Below the pieces are notes generated by a model. The model did not search any database, was not told where the DNA came from, and worked only from the letters and a program-made list of their open reading frames with translations. Below, in pieces: positions 10,895 through 22,803 of a stretch of DNA of 64,000 nucleotides. The stretch lies in contig JBBPTG010000001.1 in assembly GCA_038093975.1 (NCBI GenBank), forward strand, positions 744,001-808,000. Reading direction: 5' to 3'. Every line of letters starts with the position of its first letter. The stretch's first letter is position 1. The stretch comes from Chalciporus piperatus (Eukaryota; Basidiomycota; Agaricomycetes; Boletales; Boletaceae). Position numbers and translations under genes: made by a program.

Positions 10895-13515
10895 CTACAG
10901 TACCCTCAATGTCCACCCATGTAAACCCCCATCTACACTGGCCGCGGCCTGGGCAGCTACAAGCCAACTGGGATCCGCGGGCGCACCACCAGACGGGGTG
11001 AGAACATGACCGGGGGTCATCCCGCTGAGATCCATGGATTGAAATACATTCTCGCAGGCGATCGTTCGCCCCGAGTGATAGCCCACCCCATCTGAGGCCC
11101 TGATAAATAACACAGGCAAGCTTCTGCCAGCGATCGTTGGTTGTGGGGTACTGCTGCCCCCTTGAGGGCCACTTCCAGCTGGTCCGTCACCTGGTCCAAC
11201 CACAGCAGATTCGCCGGTCGACGGTGTTGCATGAGATCCAGATGTTACACCATCTGAAGTTAGAGAATTAGGGGGCATTGTATCCTCTTGGAGGGCTTTG
11301 AGGATTTCTCCAAGGGAAGGCATCTCCACAGTAACCAGAGTGTGCAGCGGTGGGTATCTCCCCGTGGAAACGCTAGGGGAAACACCTGGCATAGTAGCGT
11401 CCGTTGGCGTCAACTCCGATGAAGGCCCCGGAATTCCGCCGCCATATGAGATGTTCGTCAGAGGCCCTGCTGCATGTGGAGGGAAGCAACGTGCGCGTAA
11501 AGGGCCAATATTACCCAGGTAGACTGTCAGAGGCTGTTGTGTTCGTGTTTTTGGGTCCTCGTAAAAGAAATTGGAGACAGTCAGTTCCAAGGTGTTGTTC
11601 GCTGGACGATAAGTAGGAGCTGTGAACAAAGTGGGGAAAGGTGTGATAGGGACTTCGGGTATTGCGTTGTTTTGTCCAAATGCGTCGAAAAATGTGTATT
11701 GGAATTTGGCTGTGAACGTGGTTGATCAGTAAATGAAATCGACAAGGGAGGACGAGGCACGTACAAATACCAACGATTGTCCAGCAAAGATAATCGTCCA
11801 CTTCATCAGAGAGAACTCGAACGCCGTCTTTCATCTCTTCCCTTATACGGGGTGACTGGAAGATAAGAGGGTGCGTTCCACCTTGTGATGACACTCCGGG
11901 CGCAGAAGGAACAGCCCCCGCTGGTCCTGGGATTGGTCCGGCGGCAGATAGATAATGTCTCGAGCCATCGGCGTTGACCCGTTGCAATGCAATTTTTTGC
12001 ATTTGACTGACGGGGCCACCATCTTCTAGAGAGACCCGGCCTTTGTCCACCTTGCGGATGACAAGAGGTGAAGTTGCGATGTTAGAAAGCGTGTCGGATA
12101 ACACCACCTCACATCCATATGTCACGGCCTGATGCCCCCCTGGTATAAGGTGAACGTGAGTATTCACGCATAATACTTTCAGGTCACGTGAAAACGTACC
12201 GTGAACCAGCGGACCATCCTCTGGGCGACGCACTACATTTACATTAAACGCTGACCAGCTGACGTTACTGGCACACAATTGGGCGGAATCAATGGTCATG
12301 TATTTGGTGCGAACCGTTTGTGAGTTGATACGGTTGAAAAGTGAGACTGGACCGCCAGCCAGAATGCATGACGAAATGTTACGCGTCTTGGCCGTCTTCT
12401 TCGAGGGTTTAGATATAATTGTTACAGGAGCTGAATCAAACGATGCCCAAACTCGGCCTCCAGTATTATCACTGCTCTCTCCCGAGCTCGAGGAAGGGGG
12501 ATCCATTATGTCGAGAGAGAGGGTGAAACTTTTGGCCTTCGCGGTGCCGGTAACATGCAAGAACTTGAAGCTACCAGTCATGTTGTTATCAAGAGCGGTC
12601 TTCTGATCAAAAGAGCGGTCTCCTTGTTCAGAGACAACAGCCATGGACAGTTGCTGAGAGCGCATCTGCCATATTGGCCCCTGAATATGGACGATGGGAG
12701 GGGGACAGAGAAAGCGCTTTTCGCTGCCGTACGACTTTTGCGCGACCGCGGCGTGTAGGCACATTACTGTCGTCATTGGGACGACGCGTCCGGGATCCTG
12801 TGAGACGTGATCGCGTACGGTGCGTCGAATTTTCGGATGGGGGTCCTCGTGCTCTCCTTCATCGAGCTTGCGCTTACCGTTCCTCCCAGAAGGCTTATCG
12901 TGGAATGGACAGTGAATAAACAAAGTGACGCGTTTAGACGCTCGGCAAAGGACGTACCTGGGGAAGTAACGTGACGTGATGCGAACTGGTGAGTTGGGTA
13001 GGGGCAGGCAGGGGGGGAATGGACCAATGATGAAGGGCAGCATCTGGGGATAACTGGTCTTTGCGACTCGCGGCAAGGATGGACTGGAGAGACGCGCTCG
13101 GATCGGGATTAGAAAGGATGGAGGGAGGAGCGGCAGTCATGGAGGGATGAGGATGGTTGAGGACACCATTATTGGATGAAGGTTGGGGGAGCTGTTGGTT
13201 TTTCACGGAGGATATTTGTTGTGAAATTGTGTGGGGATTATGTTCAGTATGAGGATAGGTAGAGTTTACAAGGATATCCAGGGACGGCTGGGGTGAAGAA
13301 GGGGAACGAGGAGACGAGCTCTTTGACGCTACGTGATGGAGGTGAGCGTCGAGCTGTGCAGCGTCGGGCATTGAGACGTGAGGGGAAGAGAAAGGATGGA
13401 AGGTCCTCATAACAGTTTCCCGGTAGGGATAAGGATGTTCGCTGCTAGCTGTGGGAATTGAGAGCAGAGGTGGGAAAAACGAGAGAGCCTGAGAGTTGTT
13501 GTTGAAAGTGTTCAT
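10895..13515 (-). CDS. CSL (CBF1/Su(H)/LAG-1) family transcription factor
   Basis: Sequence-specific DNA-binding protein related to RBP-Jkappa and the fission yeast Cbf11/Cbf12 factors; nuclear. Order: a disordered Ser/Pro/His-rich N-terminus (about 185 residues), a basic patch GRNGKRKLDEGEHED that looks like an NLS, the LAG1 DNA-binding fold (VMCLHAAVAQKSYGSEKRFL then CPPPIVHIQG), the beta-trefoil domain (ISKPSKKTAKTRNISSCILA, PVSLFNRINSQTVRTKYMTI, ASNVSWSAFNVNVV), then an Ig-like RHR-C/TIG domain (TLELTVSNFFYEDP ... LPVLFIRASDGVGYHSG) split by about 120 residues of Gly/Pro/Ser-rich insert. Introns include one at about 12899-12957 and another in the trefoil. The chosen ATG (MNTFNNNSQALSFF) directly follows a possible 5' UTR acceptor; MRTFHPFS further down is an alternative start. 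Notch is absent from fungi, so the role here is Notch-independent. Confidence 0.9.
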
Positions 13516-14000
13516 GCAAAGTCTGCGGGATGACAAATTCAAGCACCGACACGTGCTCATCTCGTGCGAATTTAGCCACAAATACGACAAGGACCCTCAT
13601 CACTCCACCCGGGGTCCCCGCGCCCCGCGATGACAGCCTTGTCTCCTGACCAGCGTCGAAATCGACCACATCTCTCGAGATCTCAAGATCTCAGGGGCGG
13701 CCGCACCCACTCCCACAGCGTAGAAAGTGTACGAACGGGAATATAATGCATGTAGCTACTTACAGGTGTGCGCAACTGTACGACACATTACAATGTCCTA
13801 AATATGCCGAGCGTAGATTGTTAATAGACGCGAACAGGATGCGGCAAGAATAATGTCAAAAAAGTCGTTAAAATGCGGGGTAAAATTCGAACCACGAATC
13901 GTCGTTGGTAACAGGTAATGTAGAAAAAACGTCCACGAAGTGTAAATGTCCCAACATGCACCACAAACAGTCATAACTCGTATCCAGTTTTCGTCCAGAT
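13516..14000. promoter_or_regulatory. Upstream region of the CSL gene
   Basis: 485 bp. It holds a tandem 8-mer (AGATCTCAAGATCTCA near 13679-13694) next to a GC-rich GGCGGCCGC block. On the coding strand CCCGCAG lies just upstream of the CSL ATG and may be the acceptor of a 5' UTR intron. The distal part should be the 3' UTR of the DUF4203 gene. No ORF is supported. Confidence 0.45.
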
Positions 14001-17000
14001 TTAGCTAGGAGGGTCACGGGGAACTCCAGACAACCTACGCCCATCACCCGTGCCATTCCGTGGTCGATTCTGTCCAGGGAAAGGGACGGCGGTCGCATTA
14101 GCAGGTCCCCGGGAGTCACGTCGAGAACTAGGGTCAGGACGAATGCCAAGTTCAACATCCTGCTGGAACCGGTGCCAGTCTTCAACACGCAACGTTGATT
14201 GCCGTTTCGATGAAGTCGAGGCGTTTGGACCACCGTTGATGGCAGCGAGCTTTTCAGCGCTCAAAACATTCAGCCGGGAGCTTCGATCACCGGGCTTGCT
14301 GGAATCAAGTAACGTTGATCCTCGTTTACCAGGCCCGTCAGACTTGCCCTTGCCCTTTTCTTCTCGCTCGAGCTCTGCAGCCTTCTCCGCTTGCCGCCTG
14401 CTTACAACCTCTCGTTCAATGGCGTTCGATCGTTCCCAGCGAGTCTTGGCCGCTGCAAGATCCGCGGACTCCTTCTGAGCCTGAGTGACGGGGCCTTGCA
14501 GCCCACGCATCTTCTGTCTATGACGTTCTTCGAGTTCCTCGAAGGTTGCAACCCGTGGCGGCTCAGCCTTCTGGGGGACGGGGGCAACGATGTTATTACG
14601 AGGCAGGATGTAGGGTACGTTGAAGGCTGGTTCTTGAGCTGCAGCCTTGATGGGCCGCGTTGGGGGCAGAACAATGGGAATGTTTGGCTTCGGCTCCGGA
14701 CTCTTCACGAGACGACCGCGGGTAAGGATGAGTGGGATGGTGTTTGACGGAGGCGGCTCAAAAACAGGAGCAGTGCCAGGTGGTTGCAGAAGAACAGCAG
14801 GGATGTTGCTATTCGGACGGCTCTTGGATTTTTGCGCCCTGGGCAAACCCTCCATGGTAGCAGCGATAGGCAGATCTTCATCAGATGTGTCTTTGGGCGT
14901 GGTATCGTTACCGCTGACCTCCAGCATACTCTCCCGACGCTTGCGATGGGCGATGGCGTCCGTCACCGCCTGAGGTATAGGCAGACGTTGGGTGTTAGGC
15001 ATGGTTGCAGAGACAGGTGTGGTGGGAATGGGCGCAGTCACGCCTGAAGGCGGTTGAAGCAGTTTCCGGTCGCGTACGTAAGCATCCCAATCATCATCCC
15101 GCAAAGGTACACTTGTAGGACGCCCAATGGAAGCACCGAGCGGTGGTGCATCGATGAGCTTAGACAATTCCATGGATACTGCACGGCCACGCGGATCAGG
15201 CTGCCTTGGGGGACGTGTATGTGGTCGAGGGGCGATAGCATTGTCGAGGTCATAGCTGAGAGTACGGCGCGATGTAAGGGAGATCTTGCGTGAGCGGGAG
15301 TCATCGGAGTCTATGCCAGGCGTGTCGGACCGAAGTGCGTCAATTGAGCGCCTGATAGTCTGGATTTCAGCAAGAAGTTCCTCCTTGCGAGCAAGCTCGC
15401 TCAGCTCTGCAGAAATCTGAGCCTTCTGCGCTTCCTTGACTTCTTTGCTACTTTCTGGTTCAGCGTCGGTGATAAAGCCCTTCGGAACGTCGTCCTGGAT
15501 ACCAATCCCGAGATCTAGGCGAGGAAGAAGAACTCCTGCGGACTGAGAACCCCTCCCAGTACGCTTGACCTCCTCGTCCGGCATTGGCGCTGCCATGAAG
15601 TCAGACACACCGGAGGTGTATCGACCACGGCCGCCCCCAACAGGCAAAATTGTGGATAAACGGCCTTCATTAGATCCAGATGCCGGGAACTCCTTCATGA
15701 GGGGGGTACCCGAGTACGCGCTCGCTGTCCGAGTATGCACGCCGAGGGACGGATGGTCATTTTCCCACTCTTCCTTTTCCTTGCCGAGCTCCGCAAAGCG
15801 GTCTGAAGCGTTGAGTTCAGCTTCTTCGTCCCTACGTTTTTGCTCTTCGGCGATTTCTTTGAGTTTTCGCTGGAGAATACGAAGTATACGCAGTTGAACT
15901 GCACCCCCCATCAGGGCGACTGCGCCGATCAAGCCAAGCTCAATCTCCATGGTCGCCGAGACAGGGAAGGCGATATTGTTACCGGTGTACTTGGGGAACA
16001 AAGTACTGAAACCCAAATTCCACACGTAAAACTGACGGTCCATCAGCACACGCGCATATCGGACTAAGGTAGATACGTACCTCCTTTAATCCAGCAGTAG
16101 TGTAGCAATCGACGCCAAGAATAAATGCCGAGGAACCAACAAACGCAGTTGCTATGAGCAACATGTGCCAATGGAGCTTCGGTATCGTACAGAGAACAAA
16201 GGCGACGACACCGCACGCTAGAAAAGCTATGAGATCGAGGCTGCACACAGTGATCCGCACGTACCGATGTACAATACCCAACGTAAGCCGACGGATGGTA
16301 TGAGACCACCGTTCCTGAAGCATTGTATCCACAAACCGAACGCGAAGCCCCCCCAAGCCCCGATGAAATATTTAGTGGCCTTCCAGAAGAAGATAGTGAA
16401 GGCACCACCCATTATTCCAGCCACGGCGGACGCGAGAACAAACATGCCCTGTAGTGTTTTACTGGGAGGATTTACCGCGGGGAGAATCCCAAATTTGACG
16501 ATGAGGACAAAGCAAACGAGTGACAATGTGTAAAATCCGATTAAAAAGAACGAAGTCCTGAAAAGACGAGGGTTGAGAATGGAGCGCGAGGTCGCAGAGT
16601 CAACGATGTTGCATACCATCTGTTCTTATGGCCCCAGAACGCACTCGGTAAGCCGGTCAGGATAAGGATTGCACCCAGAACGCCAAAAGCGGGTGTGATC
16701 TCCGTAGCGAGAACGATTGGCGTTGGGGAAGGCGATGTTGAGGAAGTGGGAGTCGGGAGAGTGCTTGTCACATTATAGATAGTTGGGAGTACAGTTGTGA
16801 TCGGGATGTCCTGGCTTCCTGAATGACTAACGGAGGTCGTGGTGTAAGAGCTCGTGACAAGAAAGGTGGTGAGGTTCGAAGAGGGGGTCGGGGAAGGAGT
16901 AGATGAGACGGTTGAACTTGAAGCTGGGGCCGATGTCGATGTCGATGGTACTGTGGATGACTGAGCCAAAACATGGAGAGAGAAGGACGAGAAGAGAAGG

Positions 17001-17035
17001 TAGAGGAAGGCACAGACGCGGATGCTCGGACCCAT
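14001..17035 (-). CDS. TM7S3/TM198-like (DUF4203) multi-pass membrane protein
   Basis: Predicted surface or endomembrane protein of the DUF4203 group; molecular function unknown. The ATG gives MGPSIRVCAFLYLLFSSF, a signal peptide ending near VLAQSS. About 100 Ser/Thr/Pro-rich residues follow (probably O-glycosylated), then a run of about seven membrane segments: ITPAFGVLGAILILTGLPSA, TSFFLIGFYTLSLVCFVL, GMFVLASAVAGIMGGAF, IGAWGGFAFGLWI, FLACGVVAFVLCTIPKLHW, LLIATAFVGSSAFILGVDC, and IGAVALMGGAVQL. After YTTAGLKE and FYVWNLGF comes a charged coiled-coil stretch (about LRILQRKLKEIAEEQKRRDE) and a cytoplasmic tail of some 600 mostly disordered residues with a second Glu/Arg-rich helix (EELEERHRQKMRGLQ). 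Three or four introns lie in the membrane part; the tail is one long exon. The long tail is the part least typical of the family. Confidence 0.87.
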
Positions 17036-17472
17036 TGCTGGCTGATGACCGCGACCGCGAGAGGGAGGAGGAGGGGGAGGGAGAGAGCCAGCAAGGAGGG
17101 ATGGAGTGGGAAGGCGCGGAGGGAGGCAGGTGCGGGCGGGGGAAGTCAGCCGCCACGGGCTATTCGTGTAACGGAAATTCACAGACGCCGGGTTTGGTTT
17201 GCCTCACGCAACGCCTCACCTTCTAACTTCGATCCCATCCTTTTTTGCGTCTAATTTGATACGTGATTTGAATGTATACTCCCGAGTTGTCGTGAAGACG
17301 GAATAATCTCGTACGTCGACCTCGGTCATGGGTAATGAATGACAACGTTCTGTCAGTTCTATCCCCGCATCGTCGTCAGCTTAGCGACATCAACAAACAC
17401 TCCAAATAGCTACAGAACTTACGTGGTTGCTAAGTACCATTATTCCGCATTCTATTCTACTGTACCAATCAA
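17036..17472. promoter_or_regulatory. Upstream region of the DUF4203 gene
   Basis: 437 bp. Immediately before the ATG the plus strand is a purine tract (about 17060-17095, GGGAGGAGGAGGGGGAGGG), meaning a polypyrimidine 5' leader on the coding strand. The distal part near 17473 would be the helicase 3' UTR. No gene seen. Confidence 0.45.
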
Positions 17473-19369
17473 CTAATCGAAGTGTTCGAGCTTAGTAGGT
17501 TTGATGCCGATCCGTGAAAGAAGCACAGTCATTTTCCTGGGCTCATCCGTCGCCACCACCCTCTTCCCACTTCTTTCTTCCTTTCGCTCTTCCACGACAG
17601 TGATTACCTTGCCTTGTCTCCCAAATCGCCCAACACGCCCAGCGATGTGTAAATATGCATCGCCAGACCTTCCTTCTGGGACTCCAAGCATGAAGACGTG
17701 TGAGAGATCCGGCAGATCGATACCCCGGACAGTAGCGAGGGTCGCAACAATCAAGGCCGGATTCTCGTCGGAAATATCTTCGGTTCGAGATAAAAGATGT
17801 GAACGACTGGTTTTGTTTTCCACCAAGTTGAGGGGATGCACATTGACACCTAATTGTTGAAATTCAAAGATGAACTTGCGCACAGGGGCTGTTGCTGGTA
17901 ACACCAGAAGTGCGACACGGGGCACGTCGAGAGCGAAAGTAGCAGCGACCGCTTCCAACATGGCAGGGTCGACGGTTAAAGGGGCCATCAACAGTTCTAC
18001 AAATTATTTAGTCCCTGGTAGGCTATAAAATACGAGCCTCTTACCTCTGTCGGCTTCGGACTCGAGTTCAGGATCATCGTCCTCATCATAAAAAACGCGA
18101 TTTTCATCGTCCTCTTGATCTGCACCATCTTCCTCCACCGTTGAAACTGCATTTGTGTCAGGTGATGGAAGGGCACCGGCGATATTCTTGATATCCCCCG
18201 TGCTTGACACCACAAGGACATGATGTAAGGCACTTCGTCCCAATCTATGGGCAGGCAGAGCTGAAGAACGCTTTCTCATAAGCTTCAGCACCTTGTCGCG
18301 TCGCACCCACCCAAAGGCACCGAGCAACGCGGTTCGCAACCTATTGCGTAGGGTGGCACTGATCATGATCAACTGGGGCCGGTGAATCGGGGCAAGACCT
18401 TGCTTCAGTAAAGCATCCCGTAAAGAGAGGGAACGCCCAGGTTCTTGCTGCTTGTCTTTAGGTGGGGGATAAAGGACATCCAAGACCCGGACAAGATCAG
18501 GAATATGTCTCCCCAGCTTTAGCATCGCAGCCTTTTTCCCCTCTTGCGAAAGGTTCCTGTTCGGAATGCGCAGAAGTGCATCCACCTCGTCTACTACGAC
18601 AGTGGAAAGGCTTGACAGCCCAAGCGCCCTCGGCTGGTGCTGGATGAGGTCTAGTATGGCATTTGGGGTGGCGATGAGAATGTGAGGAGGTTTCTCGATC
18701 AATTGGTCCTGATTGCCCGACGTGTGTCCGATCGCCTCTTGCATGCGAATGGGCAAATCCTGCAAGGTCGTCCTGTCAACGTTCCGAACGAGAACCTGCG
18801 CATACTTTGTGAGCGAATATGGCGCGTGCCGCTCGGTCATGGTCATGTGGTGTATCCAGTGTAGGTATTGATATGCCAAGTCGCGGTGAGGGACGAGCAA
18901 CAGTGCGGTGGGGGGACGCTCTGCATCGTCCTTGGCCGAGTCGGTCACCGGATTCGTTTTCCGCACCCTACCTTTGCTCAACAAAGCCAGCATTATAGCG
19001 AAAGACCTTGGGTTGCGTTGTTAGTCTAGAGGGTGTCTCGGAGGACTGCCCGACGCACTTTCCGCTCCCAGTATCATCTTGCAGTAAAATATCGCGTTTA
19101 TTGAGTGTAGCATGTATAAGCTTCCTCTGCATCGCGGTTGGAGTTTGTACATTAGGGAATGCCGTGCGCATGGATGAGGCTATGGTTTGTGTAATCCCAG
19201 CAGCCTGGAAGGGGTCCTCTTCCTCGTGGAGCGCAGCTTTTGGACCAGGGTCATGAGGGTATGCCGCCCTTTGACTGAGGTAACGTGCAATGACTGTTCT
19301 TGTACACCACAAGCATTTTGTAGAGGGAACAGTCGAGCCACGACTCGAGCGGAAGGAAAGAAGGGACAT
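17473..19369 (-). CDS. MRH4: Mitochondrial DEAD-box-type RNA helicase, Mrh4-like
   Basis: ATP-dependent RNA helicase, probably mitochondrial and acting in ribosome assembly if the Mrh4 assignment is right. The N-terminus MSLLSFRSSRGSTVPSTK has many Arg/Ser/Thr and few acidic residues, as in a transit peptide. Motifs in order: Q-like TPTAMQRKLI, motif I DDTGSGKS, Ia LLLVPHRDLAYQY, Ib ATPNAILDLI, motif II VVVDEVDALL (DEVD rather than DEAD), motif III MISATLR, then a C-terminal RecA lobe with ALIVATLATVRGIDLPDLSH and motif VI HIAGRVGRFGR. An acidic linker (DEDDDPELESEADR) joins the lobes. Two introns: one splits the Walker A exon near 18990-19060, the other lies near 17995-18050. The assignment to MRH4 rather than another mitochondrial helicase rests on overall layout only. 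Confidence 0.82.
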
Positions 19370-19725
19370 TGAGATCCACGTGATCCGTTCCCTGCAGTTT
19401 TACAGTCGTCGCGGCAAGACTCTCACATCGTCATGATTTTGTATATTTCGCAAACGGAGTATCTGGTGATTAATCTACAGTATCGGTGAATATTACAGAC
19501 AGGAGCACCAGAGCGGGGAGCCGAATCACAATAATCATGAGGATGGAAGACGGGTGTCAAGGAGCGTTCGAGATAGGCACCCAGTAAGCCACGCGCTTGG
19601 TGCGATTTGTGCAGTTCTCAACTGGTGGCATCCTTGCTCTTCGAAGAGGAGGGAACCAACTGCTCGGAACTTGCGTCGTGCAGCTCTTCCTCCTCGACTA
19701 CCTCGCTTTCCATCCTCGCGAGTTC
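19370..19725. other. Intergenic region, helicase upstream and transporter 3' region
   Basis: 356 bp between minus-strand genes. I see no repeat, RNA gene or supported ORF. Confidence 0.5.
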
Positions 19726-22270
19726 CTATTCTTCGTCATCTCCAATGGGCTGGTACACGCTCCTGTCATTACGGTAGAGAACCCGACTAACCCATCCTCT
19801 CTCTGCGGGATTGATAGCCTTCGGTCTTCTACCAGAGCCGACGGAAAGACGATCGGAGTTTGCATTCGACATGAGAGAAGCGCGCTCAGACTCATAATCG
19901 AGTCTCTCCTCTACGGGGGCATCAACAACTAGTCTCACCCAACATACTGGATGGACTTACCCTCGCCAAATACGGCATCCATCTCCTCCAAGGGAACGCC
20001 CTTGGTTTCCGGGTATACTACAGAATGTCAGTACAGATATACACAGAAAATGAACGTATACTGACGGAAATACACAAGGACAAAGCTACACGCGCAGTAA
20101 AAGCCATGCATGGGATATAATCTCCATTTGATGACTTCTTGGAGGTAGGGGGTTGTTTCACCAACTAAGAAGTTGAAGGCCCTAACAACGGAGGTCAGTT
20201 AACTGCCAATCATGACCCCCAAGACACCAACCAGTTTGTCGCAGTCGAGAGCGAGACACCTTTGGAGCGGAAAGTGAGAGGCATGATCTACGGGACTCTG
20301 TTAATACTCCGATGATTGTATTAACCCATCCCATACCTCTGGTGGGTAGAGCCAAGGGATTGGTCCCCAACTGCAACGAAGTGAGCATCTTTGTAAGAGC
20401 GCGTGACGAGGACCATACCTGTAACCGAACGCAGCATTAAAGATGATCACGCATATCACCACCGCCCGAGGAGTCGCAGGAACATCAATGTACATCCACC
20501 AGCCTGTAAAACCCAGCGCAATCCCCATCTACAGGCGTCATTGAGAGAGGTCCATAAATTAGCCTTGATGAAACGTACGATCACAGCGCCAGAGAGAAGG
20601 ATGAACCGGCGGCCCCAACGATCCACGAGATACCAACTAGAAACGGTTTGAGTGGATATATAATGAGATATATCAAAGGACCCACGGTGGAATTGTGCTC
20701 AGAATGTATATGATGGCGTTGATACCTGTCATGAGGACTGCGTCCCGCCCAAGCCAACCGGCCTCTGTATTCAGTGTCAATAAGTAGTAAATTTGTAGCT
20801 TCGCTACTTGTACCTTCAAATACCGAGGCTGGCACACGGCGTCAGTAATAAATTTGTAGATTAGACACGAGAAACTTACGTGCATAATAGGAGATGACTG
20901 CAAGTACATGCCCTCGTTAGCTATTAGCTATATCATACATGAAGACATACCGTTAATCCCGTTCTTCCAAAATATGAGTACGTGACTTATTAATGCTAGG
21001 ACAAGCAATGCGACGTACCAGTTGAGCGAACGCTTGAGATGACATAGCAAGCAAAACGCGGCGCTTGTACTTTCTCCACATAGTCGAATAAGAGCGACCT
21101 TCGCCGAGTTCGCGCTAAGAATAGTTGTAAGAGGACACGAAATAAGTGCACAATGACGACCATATACCTCGGATATGACTTTCTCCTTAATCTCCCGAAA
21201 TTCCGCTTGTGCAAGTTCATCGTTAGGATCACCGCCATGCAGGTCAACGATGACCCGCATTCCAGCAGCATCTTGGTCAGTATCAATCAACCAGCTGCAA
21301 GGACGTCAGTGGTCTCCTGGCACAAAGATAGGTAGTCCAGTACCGCGGACTCTCCGGCATCAGTAGGCTACCAGCTGTAAGGATGCCTCCAATAACGCAT
21401 TGAATAAAGAGGGGTATCCGCCAAGAAAGATGGGAGTCGATAAACGAACAGAAGTAATCAGTCCACTAAAAGTAACATAGTTGAGATTAAAACAGGATTA
21501 TCAGGAAGAACCACTTACGACTGAAGTTGCGTATCCGGCGATGTTGCCCGTAAATTCCATGCAGGCCAGAGCACCTCTCTAGAATACGAATTAGAGTGTG
21601 TAGCAATGGAACAAAAAATGCCCTCCTTACATGGTTTGGAGGGGAGATTTCACTCTGGTATATCGGAACAATAGTGCTGTGATGCGAACGGTGGGTACCA
21701 AGGGGAGGCTAGCGTAAAGGAACCTACGATAGTAACCCAACGCCGAAGCCGCTGATTACTCGACCAACGATCATGACGTTGAAACCAGTAGTGAAGGACT
21801 GAACGGTACCGCCAATGGTGAACACCAAAGCACCAACGCATAGGGTTCCCTTGCGTCCGATGATATCCCCCACGTGGCCGGCGGCGATGGACGTGGCTTC
21901 TGCGGTGAGAACAGGGAGTATGGCGCGACAGGAGAGACGTACCCAGCGCGCCCAGTTCTAACACTGCAACCATTGTTCCAATCTCTAGGGGGCCTGGGGT
22001 GTTGAAAAACTGTTTAAAGTAGGGCCCGGTGATGATCCCGGACATGACACTTGACACACTCTGTTAGTACATGATTCGTCGAGAGAGAAGAGGAGCTGAC
22101 CCCTGATCATAGCCGAACTAGATCGAGGAGGTGAGTAAACGAGGGCTAGTGTGTACGGGAGAAACGGGACGCACAAGAAAGACACCTAAACTAGCGAACA
22201 CAGAAATGGCATATAGTAGGGGCTGCCCAACAAGCCTGTTCCGGGACGACGGTGGGGCAATATCGACCAT
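19726..22270 (-). CDS. MFS sugar transporter (hexose transporter family)
   Basis: Twelve-helix plasma membrane sugar:proton symporter or facilitator, MFS sugar porter group. The ATG gives MVDIAPPSSRNRLVGQPLL, and the first helix is LYAISVFASLGVFLFGYDQG. Next is VMSGIITGPYFKQFFNTPGP, the usual fungal sugar-porter pattern. Splicing gives the helix-6 signature MPESPRWLIDTDQD and, in the second half, MWRKYKRRVLLAMSSQAFAQL and NGINVISYYA. The C-terminal tail is ETKGVPLEEMDAVFGE plus a hydrophilic extension with an acidic end. The gene is cut by at least ten short introns, so exon borders here are approximate. Substrate cannot be predicted. It is divergent from the MIM2-like gene with only 193 bp between start codons. 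Confidence 0.87.
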
Positions 22271-22463
22271 GATTCATTTACTGGACGAGTATGAGGGGGG
22301 AGAGGTGAGATGATGGGGGAGCGAAGGAGGAAGAACTTGACGGGTTGGAGTTGGCGAAGTCTCAGACCAAGTACCGAGAAATTGTGGAGTATCCCTAATC
22401 GAGTTCACGCCACACTCAACGGACTCGGTGGCAGTGACTGACGCCGCTGTAGCATCGACCAAT

Positions 22464-22772
22464 ATGGCCCACTCAGATGCATCCATTGACAGCGATTCTA
22501 ACTGGTCCTACGACGAGGACGAAGAGTATAGACTAGCCCAGAAAGAGTGGGAGGATAGCATCGGCGAGCTACAAGAACTCGCTCTCGTTCTACTCCTCCC
22601 TTGGGTTGGAAGATACTTTGGTCGCAGAACCAGCCATTGGCGTACGTCTTGCCCACCTTCTCTGTGCCATTCCTTACCCTTCTATCTAGTCTGGCAACGC
22701 TACCTCCATGTCGGTCTCGGAAAGTCATTCTTCATACCAAAAAATGCAGTAGCCTGGCTTTCGTTTGCATGA
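22464..22772 (+). CDS. MIM2: Mim2-like mitochondrial outer membrane import subunit
   Basis: Probable subunit of the MIM complex, which inserts alpha-helical proteins into the mitochondrial outer membrane. The ATG gives MAHSDASIDSDSNWSYDEDE followed by YRLAQKEWEDSIGELQELAL, a membrane segment VLLLPWVGRYFGRR, and SHW. A 48-nt intron (22642-22689, GTACGT...TCTAG) is removed to give LWQRYLHVGLGKSFFIP and a short tail; the product is about 86 residues. The acidic N-terminus, QxxWEDS, a single helix with GRYxGRR and the following W..RY..xGLGKSFF are what I expect of fungal Mim2. The intron is in frame and stop-free, so unspliced calls would be longer. An upstream GTG in frame at 22428 is not used as start. 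It ends 31 bp before the convergent PPR gene. Confidence 0.6.
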   Translation: MAHSDASIDSDSNWSYDEDEEYRLAQKEWEDSIGELQELALVLLLPWVGRYFGRRTSHWRTSCPPSLCHSLPFYLVWQRYLHVGLGKSFFIPKNAVAWLSFA

Positions 22773-22803
22773 TGAACACTAGATTTCATCATTCAATAAC
22801 ATC

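Noticed and set aside
13471..13477. GTGGGAA, a CSL-type recognition site inside the CSL gene, suggesting autoregulation
   Set aside because: A degenerate 7-mer is expected about 16 times by chance in 64 kb on both strands, and this copy is in coding sequence.
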